From Rhea pennata (lineage: Eukaryota; Chordata; Aves; Rheiformes; Rheidae): a stretch of 64,000 nucleotides of DNA. Positions 23,986 to 36,346 of this stretch are shown in pieces. The notes beneath the pieces were generated by a model. The model made no database searches. It was not told where the DNA came from and saw nothing but the letters and a program-made list of their open reading frames with translations. The stretch lies in contig NC_084670.1 in assembly GCF_028389875.1 (NCBI RefSeq), positions 38,467,333 to 38,531,332 on the forward strand, read 5' to 3'. Positions within the stretch are counted from its first letter, which is position 1, and every line of letters starts with the position of its first letter. Position numbers and translations under genes: made by a program.

Positions 23986-24745
23986 CAGGCCAGCACCAGG
24001 GACATGGCCAGGGTTTGTGCCTGTGAGGTCACCGCTGCCCAAGCACCTGATAGGCCAGCAGCAGGCACATGGCTCAGATCCATGTTGTGAGGTCACTTCT
24101 CTCTGAAGATGATGGGCTACAGCAGACTCTTGGTTCATGAAAAATCTTTCTGTTTCCTCTGTATCTGCTACTCAGAGGCCAGGAACAGGCTTATGGCTTT
24201 GACACTGATTTTGAGATCGTTTTTCCATCAGCACTTGATATGCCAGAAGCAGAGAGAAGACTGAAGGTTGTGCTTGTGAGGTCACTTCTGCCTGAGTGCT
24301 GATAGGCCAGCAGTGGGCACATGGCTTCCATTCTGATTGTGAGGTCACTTCTGCCTCAGTACCTGATAGGCCAGCAGGAGGCTTTTGTAGGTTCTTGTGA
24401 TGTCACCTCAGTCTCTGGTGGTGATAGGCCAGAAACAGGACATGGCTTGTATGGTCATTGTGAGGTCAGTGCTGCCCGAGTACCTGATAGGCCAAAAGCA
24501 GGGACATGGCTCTGATGCTGATTGTGAGGTCACTTCCTGCTCTGCAGCTGATGCACCAACAGGAGGCACTTGGTTGCTGTTGGTTTCATGTAAAGTCCCC
24601 TCTGCCTCTGCTGCTGACAGGCCAGAAGCAGGTTCATGGCCTCAGTGCAGACCGTGAGGTCACTGCTGCCCGAGTAACGGATAGGCCAGCAGCAGGAACA
24701 GCATCAGCAGAGCAACTGTGAGGTCGCTTCAGCCTGAGCAGCTGA
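23986..24745. repeat. Degenerate ~63-bp minisatellite carrying TGAGGTCA
   Basis: Units contain TGTGAGGTCACTTCTGCC, then CCTGATAGGCCAGCAGCAGG and CACATGGCTCTGAT. The exact octamer TGAGGTCA occurs at 24024, 24088, 24277, 24340, 24461, 24524 and 24654. Spacings are 64, 189, 63, 121, 63 and 130 bp, that is one to three units of about 63 bp. Mutated forms of the octamer lie near 24399 and 24718. AGGTCA is the core half-site of nuclear receptors. No coding potential is evident. Confidence 0.8.
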
Positions 24746-27700
24746 GCAGCAGCAACAGGGCTGTGGAATGGCTTGGGAGAACGCTTCTGGCTCTGAAGAC
24801 AACAGGCCAGAAGGGCTGTTCCCTGCAGGGCTTAGGCTCTCCAGAGAGGCCTGAGCTGCCCCCAGGCTACACTGGGCAGGGGCTCGTGCCGGGCTCCTGC
24901 TGCCTTGGATCCAGCAGAGTGCCTGGAGTCCACTGAATGGGCTCATCATTAAGTTCCTGCAAGCAGGGATTTGGCTGGCTTCTCTGGGACTTTTATGGAC
25001 CCTGAGAGAAACCTCAGTTTTGCAGTTGCAGGATGTGGAGGGTGTTGCAGAGGATGAGATCCTGGGGTGGAGACCCCATCCTACTGAGTTCCTCTCTAGC
25101 AGAATAAGCTGCCTCTGCCCCATCATCCCACAGTCTTAAAAACCAATCTAACAACCCTCCATGGGGCTGCTGCCTGCAGAACCCCTGCACATCCTGCAGC
25201 TCTCATGCTTTACGATCATGAGTAGTGGTGGCCACTTGCAAATTGGCTGTATTTGGTCTGGTGAGCTGCTGCTCTGCCACCTGCCAGGCAGCTGCCTCCT
25301 CTTCATGCTCTGTGCCTGATTCCAAGCTGGGAGGCTTGTCAGGGTCTCTGATGTCACTGGTGTTGGTTACCACAGGAGGAGATGATCAGGCTGTGACAGG
25401 CTCAGCTGTCTGCCTTCTCCTGCCTTTTTAGTCACGCTTGCCCCTTGGGACTTCCTCACCTGCAAAGTGTATTTGGAAGAAAAGCCTTCTGACTTGAGAC
25501 TGAAGGAGACTGCCTCATCCAGCCTCTGGTGCAGAAGGAAATCTGAAGAAACAAAAGTCGCTGTTACTTGGACACGCCAGCCCCTGTGAAAGTAGCTCTA
25601 AGTAGCACAGATGGTTGGAAAGGGGAAGTTTCAATGTAGGAGATACCACTAAATCCACTGTTTTCGATCCTCACCATCTCTAGCAGCCTCCCCAGCCTGG
25701 TACCTTTTCCTGGGAGATGCACACTAAATACCTGAGCCTGGCACAAGCACACACAGCCCCCGGAGAAGGAAAATGCTGCCATTCAGCTACTATGTCTGAA
25801 CAGCAGCATTGGAGCACACAGCTGTGTGCTTGCAGGGCAAATGCAGGTGTCCTGAGAAAGGCACCAGGACTTGGAGGGTGCAGGAGAGAAGAGCCCAGTG
25901 TGTTCCTTGTATAGCACAGACACACTGGGAAGCTACACGAGGGCCATCGTCCCAGAGCAGCCCCTCACACGTCTCTGTGTCCTGTCAGAGGGGAAAATCC
26001 CAGCCTTGCATGGCCTCTCTTTTGCACCAGGTCCCAGCACATCCTGGAGCACAGCTGTCTGCTGACTACCACATGGGGCATAGCCCGGGCTGGTCAGGGA
26101 CTGGGTGCTCAGACTCCCCCAGACTGAGAGATCGTTTAGGAGTCATTTAGTAATACTCCAGCCCTTTCCATCTCCAGGCATTCTGCCAGACCCATGGCAG
26201 CTGGAGCCTGGCATGAGCCCCCTGCCCAGCACAGCCTGAGGTCTGCTCAGGCAGCCCGGGAGAGCCCCAGCCCAGCAGAGGTCTCTGGTGTCAGCTCCAG
26301 CTGAGTTCCGGCTTTCCGCACCCCTTCCCTGAATGCACAGACAAGGTCATGATGTTCCCCCAGGCAGCCTGGCCCCCTTGACCCTCTGTTCCCTTCCACC
26401 CCAGCACCTATAGCACTGGTGCTGCTGCCAGGATGGAGGTGGAGCATCCCTTGCAGTGGTTTCTACAGGAGCTCCCCAGGGAAATGCTGTGCCCAGCCCC
26501 AGCCTCAGCTCCAGTATGAGGGAGGGGAGCTGCTGTCTCCTGACCCACCCTGGTGGTGCCAGCCCCACCTCAGCTTGCTCCTGAATGTCTCCAGTGTGGC
26601 CCTGGAGGGAGATTAGGCTGCATCAGGCCCTCGGGCATTCTAGTGGCAGGAGAGTTTGACATGGGCACAGCAGCAGCAGTGCCAAGAGCAGAGGAGGAGC
26701 AGGGAAATTGGGGCGAAGACTCCTGCCCTTGGCTGCACGGCTCGGGCACTGGACGGGAGATGTGTTTGTGGCTGGCCAGGCTCCAGGTGTGGGGTGGGTG
26801 CCAGCTGGAGGGCAGGAGTGCCAGGATTTTCTTGGGCTACAGTGCAGCTGTGACTGTGGTGAAGGCAAGTGGGCAGATCCAGGCACATGCAAATGCAAAG
26901 GCTGGGGGTGGAAAGGGCAGCACGGGGCTGGTGAAGGCCCTTTCTCTCTCCTCATGGGGAAGAGAGTCCCCAGACAATGCTGGACTCAGCCTTGGCTGAT
27001 GGGAAGGGAGCACAGGGAAGGTGGAAGAGGCAGCCGGACACTCTTGGGGTGCATGAGGGAGTTTGCCACGCCCAGGGCTGAGCCAGGGACCTTTGGATCT
27101 TCCCCATGACCATCTCCCAGTCGAGCTCATTCTGCTCTGCCCTGGGTGCTCTCCTCGCTCTGCCAGTCATGCCAGAGTGGGATCAAGCTTGGGTCAGAGC
27201 TTTCCTGGCCAAGGCTTTCCTGACTGTAGTCAGGGGACAGTTCCGAGGTACAGATGAGGAGTTAGGTCAGCAGGAGGAAGACAGTGTCAGATCAAGAGGT
27301 GAGAGGAGCAGAGCTATGTACAGCCATGTCCACAGCATATCTCAGGCATATCACAGCAACTCCACACCAAGGAGGATGAGGTCCTGCAGTGAGATCTGGT
27401 CTCTCTCTGTCTCCCCTGTTCTGGTGACCAGCAGATCCTCCTTCCTGTCTGCCTGCAGCCCCTCCATGCACTCCACCTTGCCACCAAGCACAGCATGAGA
27501 GCCCTGGCTCTGCAGCCCCTGGGGGCAGCTCCTGCTGCCCTGGGGACAGAGCTGCCTGCCCTGAGCGGGTACACCAGGAAACCTGGTTCTTGTTCTCATT
27601 TCCTATTTCTGAGTGCTGCCTTGATCTTCTCCTATGACATCCCTGCTCTCCGGAGAGCCTTTCCCCAGGTCAGCATGTCCATGCTGGCCTGGCCATTCCC

Positions 27701-28480
27701 GCACCCCTGCTCTGTGCTCCCGACAAGACCCAAGCTGGCAGTGCTGCTCTGCAGTGCAAGCAGGTTGTGGGGCCTTGGGGCCTCATAGTGACTCCTGCCT
27801 CAGTTCTGGTCATGCTGGTCAGGTCAGGAAGCAGATTTGGCCAGACAGGGATCACCACCACTGATTACTGGCGTGTGTCTGTCCTCATGGATGGTGCTCA
27901 GAGTGACCCCAGGGCATTTGCAACATCAGGAGATGTGTTTGGGTGGGCACTAGCTCCAGCCTGTGGTGTTTCACTGAGGGTGCAGGAATCGCTCTCCAGT
28001 GACTGTTCCTGGGGCCTCCTTGGTCCTCACTGCCTCTCCGGGGATTGCAGAGCCCTCATTTCCCCATGCATATCTGGATTTAGTGCCTTACCTTCTGGTC
28101 ACTCCACCATGGAGCATCCCTTGTTTTGTGAGGCTCCACTCACTGCCCACCCCCAAGCAAACACTCTCCCTGGAGATCCGCTGAGCTCTCCTGCGGCTCA
28201 GATTCACCTCTAGAAGGATGGCCATCTCTCATCAGAACTGCCACCTGTGGGACAGCGCTGGGCAGGCAATTCAGAGACCATCCCCCATCTCCAATGGTCA
28301 CTGAGAGGTGAACCCTGAACCCGACCTGCAGTCTGTAGCAGATCAGCCAGGGAATCTGAGCACATCCCCTGGAGGCTATAGAGTTGGCAAGCAGAAGAGC
28401 AGGCCCTTTTGTTGTGCAATCCCTTGGGCTTATTTTTGACTCTAACTTCTGAAGAAAGGCAGGATTTGAACAGGTCAAAG
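24746..28480. other. No recognisable genes
   Basis: Moderate-to-high GC sequence with many overlapping frames (up to 148 codons), none carrying a known motif. Acceptor-like sites (for example CTGCCTGCAG near 27457) occur, but no consistent exon chain could be built by eye. Confidence 0.35.
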
Positions 28481-28489
28481 AGGAGATCT

Positions 28490-29247
28490 GCTTTTATTAT
28501 GGAAATGTTTTAATATGGAAAAGTTATTGTGGAGGCCAAGTCTGGCATAAGGGTGTCCAGTGCCTGGTCCTGCCTGAGCTCACAGAAATGCACAAGGAAG
28601 CACCATGTTACAAAGAGCACTTAGGCCATATACATAGATGAGAGCACAGCAGGGCAGTCTAGAAATGAGGGGAGCAGGCCTGAGAAGAGAAGGTGCTGCT
28701 GCTGATGGTGGATGCAGGTCCAGGATATGTGCAGGCTTCAAGTGAAGACCACAGCAAGTAAATGCCTGCTGCAGCAGTGTAGAGATGGTCCTGAGGAGAA
28801 GAAGGTCTGTTCCCACAGGCTGCACCTAAACTCTCCTCCTCTCCACTCCTGCGCTGCTGTGAGTGTTGGAGCTTATACAGGGAAGGGACCTGCCATCTGC
28901 TGGATCCTCCCTCGCAGGAGGTGAGTGTGAGATCACACCCTGACAGTGGCCAGGGGAGCGGAGCTCTCTAAATGAGCAGGAGACTCAGGATCTCACCTTG
29001 TCTGTACTCACCTGAGTCTGACCCTGTCCCCCTGAGCTCCCTTGGTGTCAGTGCCGAAAGAGACCCTGCAAAGGGAAAATCTCCTCACTGCACTGGGGGT
29101 CATCCGAGGGAGCTCACACTAGCAAGCTCTGAGGTTCTCCAATCTCTGATGAGGAAGGGGGAAGCCTAGCTCACTACTTCAGCGTACTCTGTGAGTCATA
29201 TTCCAGTGAGAGAGAAGTGGCAAAAATCAAAACATTTTTCTTTCTTT
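28490..29247 (-). other. Sequence downstream of the OR remnant
   Basis: The minus strand has an AATAAA (CCATAATAAAAGCAG) near 28495, about 750 bp past the stop of the OR fragment. It could be the 3' UTR end of the original OR gene. No coding sequence is visible in between. Confidence 0.3.
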
Positions 29248-29675
29248 TCACAAGAAACTATCAGCAAAAAGTAAGAAAAAAAATGAATCACACAGATCCT
29301 TGATGCCAAATGCCATGTGACTGATCAGTGGATGCACATGGGATGGTTCTTGTTCCTGCCATTGGAGCCATTGAACCAGTTTCCTCAGGGCATCCTTGAG
29401 CTCCTTGTTCCTCATGTTGTAGATGAGGGGGTTCACTGCTGGAGGCACCATGGAGTACAGAACAGCCACCACTAGATCCAGAGCTGGGAAGGAGAGGGAG
29501 GGGGGCTTCAGGTAGGCAAACAGGCCAGTGCTGACAAACAGTGAGACCGCGGCCAGGTGTGGGAGGCACATGGAAAAGGCTTTGTGCTGGCCCTGCACAG
29601 AGGGGATCCTCAGCACAGCACTGAAGATCTCCATGTAGGACAGCACAATGAAAATGAAACACCCAAAAATAAACA
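29248..29675 (-). pseudogene. Olfactory receptor, 3' half only, cut in TM5
   Basis: Minus-strand reading gives the C-terminal half of an odorant receptor: a TM5 segment with FGCFIFIVLSYMEIF, then FSMCLPHLAAVSLFV in TM6 and PPAVNPLIYNMRNKEL in TM7. It is closely similar to the plus-strand OR at 19.2 kb and belongs to the same subfamily. Everything N-terminal to TM5 is missing: OR homology stops at about 29675, where the first 55-bp repeat unit begins without a gap. At the other end the frame runs about 40 codons past the usual OR terminus before stopping at 29248, suggesting loss of the normal stop. With no start, TM1-TM4 or DRY motif, it cannot encode a receptor, although the open frame continues a few codons into the repeat. 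Confidence 0.9.
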
Positions 29676-32600
29676 GTCCCACCAATGCAGGTTACTCAGC
29701 CTCGCTACCACTGTGCACCTCACTGACCGAGTCCCAAAAATGCACGTGGCTTGGCCTCGGTGCACCTGTGCACCCCACTGAACGAGTCCCAACAGTGGAG
29801 GTGGTGAGGCCTCGGTGCAGCTGTGCAGCCCACTGACCGTGTCCTACCACTGCAGGTGGCGTGGCCTCAGTACAGCTGTGCACCCCACTGACTGAGTCCC
29901 ACCAATGCAGGCGGCGCAGCCTCAGTACAGCCGTGCACCTCACTGACGGAGTCTGACCAATACAGACGGTGCGGCCTTGGTACAGCTGTGCACCTCACTC
30001 ACCAAGTCTCACCAATGCGGGGGGTGGCGCGGCCTCGGTACAGCTGTGTATCCCACTGACCAAGTCCCACCAATTCAGGTGTCTCGACCTCCGTACAGCT
30101 GTGCACCCCACTGACCGAGACCCACCAAAGCAGGTGGCTCAGTCTCGGAACAGCTGTGCTCCCCACTGACCGAGTCCCACCAATGCAGGTGATGTGGTCT
30201 CGGTACAGCTGTGCACCCCACTGACCGAGTCCCACCAACGCATGTGGCGCATCCTCAGTGCACCTGTGCACCTAACTGACTGAGTCACACCAATGCAGGT
30301 GGTGAGGCCTCGGTAAATCAGTGCACCCCACAGACCGAGTCCCACCAATGCAGGTGGCAAGGCCTCAGTACAGCTGTGCACCCCACTCACCGAAGCCCAC
30401 AAAAGCAGGTGGCTCAGCCTTGGTGCAGCTGTGCACCCCACTGACCGAATGCCAACAATGCAGGTGGCTCGGCCTCGGTACAGTTGTGCACCCCACTGAC
30501 TGAGTCCCAACAATGCAGGTCGCGAGGCCTCGGTACAGGTGTGCAGCTCACTGACTGACTCCCAGCAATGCAGGTGGCGCGGCCTCGGTACACCTGTGCA
30601 GCCCACAGACCAAGTCCCACCAAAGCACGTCGCTCAGCCTCGGAACAGCTCTGCACCCCACTCACCAAGTCCCACAAATCCAGGTAGTGCAGACGCGGTA
30701 CACCGGTTCAACCCATTGCCGAGTCCCACCACTGCAGGTGACGCAGCCTCGGTGCAGCTGTGCACCACACTGACCGAGTCCAACAATGGCAGGTGGCGAG
30801 ATCACAGTGCAGCTGTGCACCCCGCTGACCGAGTCCCAAAATGCACGTGTTTCGGACTCGGTACAGCTGTGCACCCCACTCATCGAGTCCCACCACTGCA
30901 GGTGGAGAGGCTTCGGTGCAGCTGTGCACTCCACTGACCGAGTACCACCAATGCAAGTGGAGAAGTCTCAGTACAGCTGTGCACCCCACTGACCAAGTCC
31001 AACCAATGCAGGTGGCGCAGACTCGGTACACCGGTGCACCCCACTGACCAACTCCCACAAATGCAGGCGGTGCGGTCTCGGTACAGCTGCGCACACCACT
31101 GACCGAGTCCCACCAATGCAGGTGGCGCAGCCTCGATACACCCGTGCACCTCACTGACCGAGTCCCACCAATGCAGGTGGCTAAGACTCGGTACAGCTGT
31201 GCACCCCACTGATGGAGTCCCAACAATGCACGTGGCTAAGACTCGGTACAGTTGTGCACCCCACTGACAAACTCCCACCAATACACGTGGCTCGGCCTCA
31301 GTACAGCTGTCCACCCAACTGACCGACTCCCACCAATGCACATGTCTCGGCCTCGGTGCAGCTGTGTACCGCACTGACCGAGTCCGACTAATGCAGGTAG
31401 AGAGGCCTCGGTACAGCTGTGCACCCCACTAACTGAGTCCCACCAATGCAGGTGGCAAGGCCTCGTTACAGCTGTGCACCCCACTGACCGAGTCACACCA
31501 ATGCACGTGGCGCAGCCTTAGTACAGCTGTGCATCCCACTTACCGATTCCCACCAATGCAGGTAGCGGGGCCTCACTACAGCTGTGCACCCCACTGACCG
31601 AGTCCGACTAAAGCAGGTGACGCAGACTCAATACACCGGTGCACCCCAATGACCGAGTCGCACCAATGCAGGTGGTGCCGCCTGAGTGTAGCTGTGCACC
31701 CCACTGACCGAGTCTCACCAATGAGGGGGATGCAGCCACGGTACAGTGGTGCAATGCACTGACCGAGTCCCACCAATGCACGTGGCTCGGCCTTGGTACA
31801 CCTGTGCACCGCACTGACCGAGTACCACCAATGCAGGTGGCGCAGCCTTGGTACAGGTGTTCACCCCACTGACTGAGTGCCACCAATGCAGGTGGCGCAG
31901 CCCTGGTACAGCTGTGCACCTCATTGAACGAGTCCCACCAATGCAGATGGCGCAGCCTCCGTACACCTGTGCAACACACTGATTGAGTCAACCCAATGCA
32001 GGTGCTGAGGCCTTTGTACAGCTGTGCACCCCACTGACCGAGTCCGACCAATGCAGGTGGCGCAGACTCGGTACACCGGTGCACCCCACTGACCGACTCC
32101 CACCAATGCAGGTGGCTCGGCCTCGGTACAGCTGTGCACCCCACTGACGGAGTCCCAACAATGCATGTGGCGAGGCCTCAGTACAGCTGTGCACCCCACT
32201 CACTGAAGCCCACAAAAGCAGGTGGCTCAGCCTTGGTGCAGCTGTGCACCCCACTGACCGAATGCCAACAATGCAGGTGGCTCGGCCTCGGTACAGTTGT
32301 GCACCCCACTGACCGAGTCCCAACAATGCAGGTAGCGCAGCCGTGGTATAGCTGCGCACCCCACTTACAGAGTCCCACAAATGCAGGTGTTGCAGCCTCA
32401 GTACAGCTGGGTACCCCACTGACCGAGTCCCAGCAATACAGGTGGCGCGGCCTCCATTCAGCTGTTCACCCCACTGACGGGGTCCCACCAATGCAGGTGC
32501 CGAGGACTCGGTACAGCTGAGCACCCCACTGACCGAGTCCCACCAATTCAGGTGGTGAAACTTCAGTGCAGCTTTGCTCCCCACTGACTGAGTCCCACCA

Positions 32601-35600
32601 ATGCAGGTGGCGCGGCCTCAGTACAGCTGTGCACCCCATTGATGAGTCCCACCAACGCAGTTGGCGCAGCCTCTGTATATTTGTGCATCCCACTGACAGA
32701 GTCCCAACAATGCAGGTGGCAAGGCCTCGGTATAGCTCTGCACCCCACTGACTGAGTCACACCAATGCAGGTCCGCAACCTCGGTACAGCTGTGCACCCC
32801 ACTAACCGTGCCCAAAAATGCAGGTGGGGAGGGCTCGGTGCAGCTGTGCACTAAACAAACCGAATCCCACCAACGGAGGTGATGCAGCCTCCATTCAGCT
32901 GTGTACCCCACTCACCAAGACCCACCAATACAGGTGGCGAAAACTCGGTACAGCTGTGCACCCCACTGACCGAGTCCTACCAACGCAGGTGGCACAGCCT
33001 CAGTACAGCTGTGCACCCCACTGACCGAGTCCAACCAATGCAGCTGGCGCAGCATTATTGCACTGTGCACCCCACTCACCGAGTCCCACCAAGGCAAGTG
33101 GTGCAGCCTCCGTTCAGCTGTGTACCCCACTCACCGAGTCCCACCAATGCAGGTGTCGCAGCCTCGGTACAGCTGTGCACCCCACTGACCGAGTCCCACC
33201 AGTGCAGGTGGCTCGGCCTCGGTACAGTTGTGCACCCCACTGACCAAGTCCCATCAACGAAGGTAGTGTCGCCTCGGTACAGCCGTGCACCCCACTGACC
33301 GAGTCCCACCACTGCACGTGGCGAGGTCTCAGTACAGCTTTGCACCCCACTGACCGAGTCCCACAATGCAGGTGGCGAGGACTCGGTACGGCTGTGCACT
33401 CCACTGACCGAGTCCCACCAATGGAGGTAGTGTGGCCTCAGTGCAGCTGTGCACCCCACTGAACGAATCCTACCAGTGCAGGTGGTGCGGCCTCGATACA
33501 GCTGTGCACCCCACTGACCGAGTCCAAACAATGCACTTGGCGCAGCCTCCATTCAGCTGTGTACCCCACTCACCGAGTCGCACCAATGCAGGTGGCGCGG
33601 CCTCTGTACAGCTGTGCACCCCACTCAACGAGTCCTACCAGTGCAGATGGTGGGTACAGCTGTGCACCCCACTGACCGAGTCCATAAAATGCAGGTGCCT
33701 CGCCCTCGGTACAGCTGTGCACCCCACTGACCGAGTCCCACCAATGCAGGTGGAAAAGCCTCGGTGCAGCTGTGCACCCCACGGACCGATTCCACCAATG
33801 CAGGTGGCGAGGCCTCGGCACAGCTGTGCACCCCACTGACCACCAATCCAACAGACCCACCAATGCAGGTGGTGCAGATTCGGTACAGCGCTGCAACACA
33901 CTGTCCGAGTCCCACCAATGCAGTTGGCGTAGCCTAGGTAAGCTGTGCACCCCACTGACCGAGTCCCAACAATGCAGGTGGCTCGGCCTAAGTACAGCTG
34001 TGCACACCACTGACAGAGTCCCACCAATGCAGGTGGCTCGGCCTCAGTACAGCTGTGCACCGCACTGACCAAGTCCCACCAATGCAGGGGGCTCGGTCTC
34101 GGTGCAGCTGTGCACCCCACTGACCAAGTCCCAAAAATGCAGGTGGCAAGGCCTCAGTACAGCTGTGCAACCCACTGAACAAGTCCCACCAATGCAGGTG
34201 GCAAAGTCTCAGTGCAGCTGTGCACCCCACTGACCTAGTTCCACGAATGCAGGTGGTGAGGACTCTGTACAGCTGTGCACCCCACTGACCGAGTCCCACC
34301 AATGCATGTGGTGAAGCCTTGTGCAGCTGTGCACCCCACTGACTGAGTCCCAACAATGCAGGTGGCGCAGCCTCGGTACAGCTGTGCACCCCACTCACCG
34401 AGTCCCACCAATGAACGTGGCGAAGACTCGGTACGGCTCTGAACCCCACTGACTGAGTCCCATCAATGAACGTGGCAAAGCCTTGGTACAGTTGTGCACC
34501 CCACTGACCAAGTCCCACCAATGCAGGTGGCGAGGTCTCAGTACAGCTGTGCACCCCACTGACCAAGTCCCAACAATGGATGTGGCACAGCCTCGGTACA
34601 GCTGTGCACCCCAGTGACCGAGTCCCACCAATGCAGGTGGTGAGGTCTACGTACAGCTGTGCACCCCAATGACTGGGTCTGACCAACGCACATGGCGCAG
34701 CCTCGGTACAGCTGTGCGCACTTCACTGACCGAGTCCCACCAATGGAGATGGTGCAGACTCATTACAGCTGTGCACCCCACTGACCAAGTCCACCAATGC
34801 ACTTGGCGCAGCCTCAGTACAGCTGTGCACCCCACTGACCGAGTCCCACCAATGCAGGTGTTGCAGCCTCAGTACAGCTGGGTACCCCACTGACCGAGTC
34901 CCACCAATACAGGTGGCGCAGCCACAGAGCAGCTGTGCACCCCACTGAACGAATCCTACCAGTGCAGGTAGTGGAGCCTTGATACAGCTGTGCACCCCAC
35001 TGACTGAGTCCCAAAAATGCACTTGGCGCAGCCTCCGTTCAGCTGTGCACCCCACTGACCGAGTCCCACCAATGCACATGGCGCAGACTCACTACAGCAG
35101 TTCACCCCACTGACCGAGTCCCACCAATGCAGGTGGCTAGGCCTCCGTATTCCTGTGCACCCCATTGACCGAGTCCCACCAATGTAGGTGCGCAGGCTCG
35201 GTGCAGCTGTGCACCCCACTGAGTCCCACAAATGCACATGGCTCAGACTCACTACAGCTGTGCACCCCACTGACCTAGTCCCACCAATGCAGGTGGCTCG
35301 GCCTCAGTACAGCTGTGCACCCCACTGACCGAGTCCTACCAAGGCAGGTGGAGCAGCCTCGGTACAGCTGTGCATCCCACTGACTGAGTCCCTCCAATGC
35401 AGGTGGCGAGGCTTCGGTGCAGCTGTGCACCCCACTGACTGAGTCCAACCAATGCAGGTGGCGAAGCCTGACTACCACTGTGCACCCCACTGACCGAGTC
35501 CCACCAATGCAGGTTGCGACGGCTCGGTGCAGCTGTTGAACCCCACTGAGCAAGTCCCACCAATGCATGTGGCAAGGCCTCCGTACACCTTTGCACCCCA

Positions 35601-36196
35601 CTGACCGAGTCTCACCAGTGGACGTCGTGTGGCCTCCGAACAGCTGTACACCCCACTCACCGAGTCCCACCAGTGCAGGTGGCGAGGACTCGGTAGAGCT
35701 ATGCAACCCACTGACGAAGTCCCACCAATGCAGGTGGTGAGGCCTCGGTGCAGCTGTGCACCCCAATGACGAGTCCCAACAATGCAGGTGGTGAAGCCTC
35801 GATACAGCTGTGCACCCCACTCACCGAGTCCCACCAATGCAGGTGGTGAAGCCTCGATACAGCTGTGCACCCCACTGACCGAGTCCCACCAATGCAGGTG
35901 GCTCAGCCTGGGTACAGCTGTGCACCCCACTGACCGAGTCCCACCAATGCAGGTGGCGAAGCCTCGATACAGTTGTGCACCCCACTCAACATGTCCCACC
36001 AGTGCAGGTGGCGAGGAGTCAGTAGAGCTATGCAACCCACTGACGAAGTCCCACCAATGCAGGTGGCGAGGCCTCGGTGCAGCTATGCACCCCACTTACC
36101 GAGTCCCACCAATGCAGGCGGCTCGCCTTGGTTCAGCTGTGCACCCCACTCACCGAGTCCCACTAATGCAGGGGGTGCGGCTTCGGTACAGCTGTT
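29676..36196. repeat. 55-bp tandem repeat array, ~118 copies
   Basis: A 6.5-kb satellite-like array has a typical unit that contains, in order, GTGCACCCCACTGACCGAGT, CCCACCAATGCAGGTGGCGC and GGCCTCGGTACAGCT, 55 bp in total. Copies vary by a few substitutions and rare 1-3 bp indels. Because 55 is not a multiple of three, a frame cycles through all phases every 165 bp, and the common unit lacks stops in all six frames. This explains the many frames of 60-232 codons on both strands. Each unit carries two E-box hexamers, CAGGTG and CAGCTG. Variant units recur at a distance: a two-unit variant at 30381-30500 reappears at 32194-32310 (1.81 kb, about 33 units), and one near 32393 reappears near 34860 (about 45 units), showing block amplification. 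The left edge is fused to an OR remnant and the right edge abuts retroviral leader-like sequence. Confidence 0.97.
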
Positions 36197-36255
36197 CGCT
36201 TTACCAATCTGACTATGCTGCAAACCCTGGGAATCTGATTCTCGTCACCAATTTA
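36197..36255 (-). mobile_element. Retroviral leader remnant with primer-binding-site-like sequence
   Basis: Read on the minus strand, the LTR end (AACTAGAACA) is followed by TAAAT and then TGGTGACGAGAATCAGAT at 36250-36233. The TGG start and position a few bases after the LTR are those of a tRNA primer-binding site. It resembles the complement of a serine tRNA 3' end with several mismatches, and that assignment is tentative. About 36 further bases of unknown leader separate it from the 55-bp array. No gag follows: the array occupies that place. Confidence 0.55.
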
Positions 36256-36299
36256 TGTTCTAGTTAATTTCCCGAGAGTAAACATCTGGTTTGGCAAGC

Positions 36300-36346
<47 letters not shown>

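Noticed and set aside
29999-36095. Dozens of overlapping ORFs of 60-232 codons on both strands with repeating motifs such as HLHWWDSVSGVHS
   Set aside because: They are translations of the 55-bp satellite in cycling frames. Equal openness on both strands and no start or splice context argue against a real repeat protein.
29676-36196. CRISPR-like regular repetition
   Set aside because: The repeats are adjacent with no unique spacers, the host is a vertebrate, and no cas genes are present.
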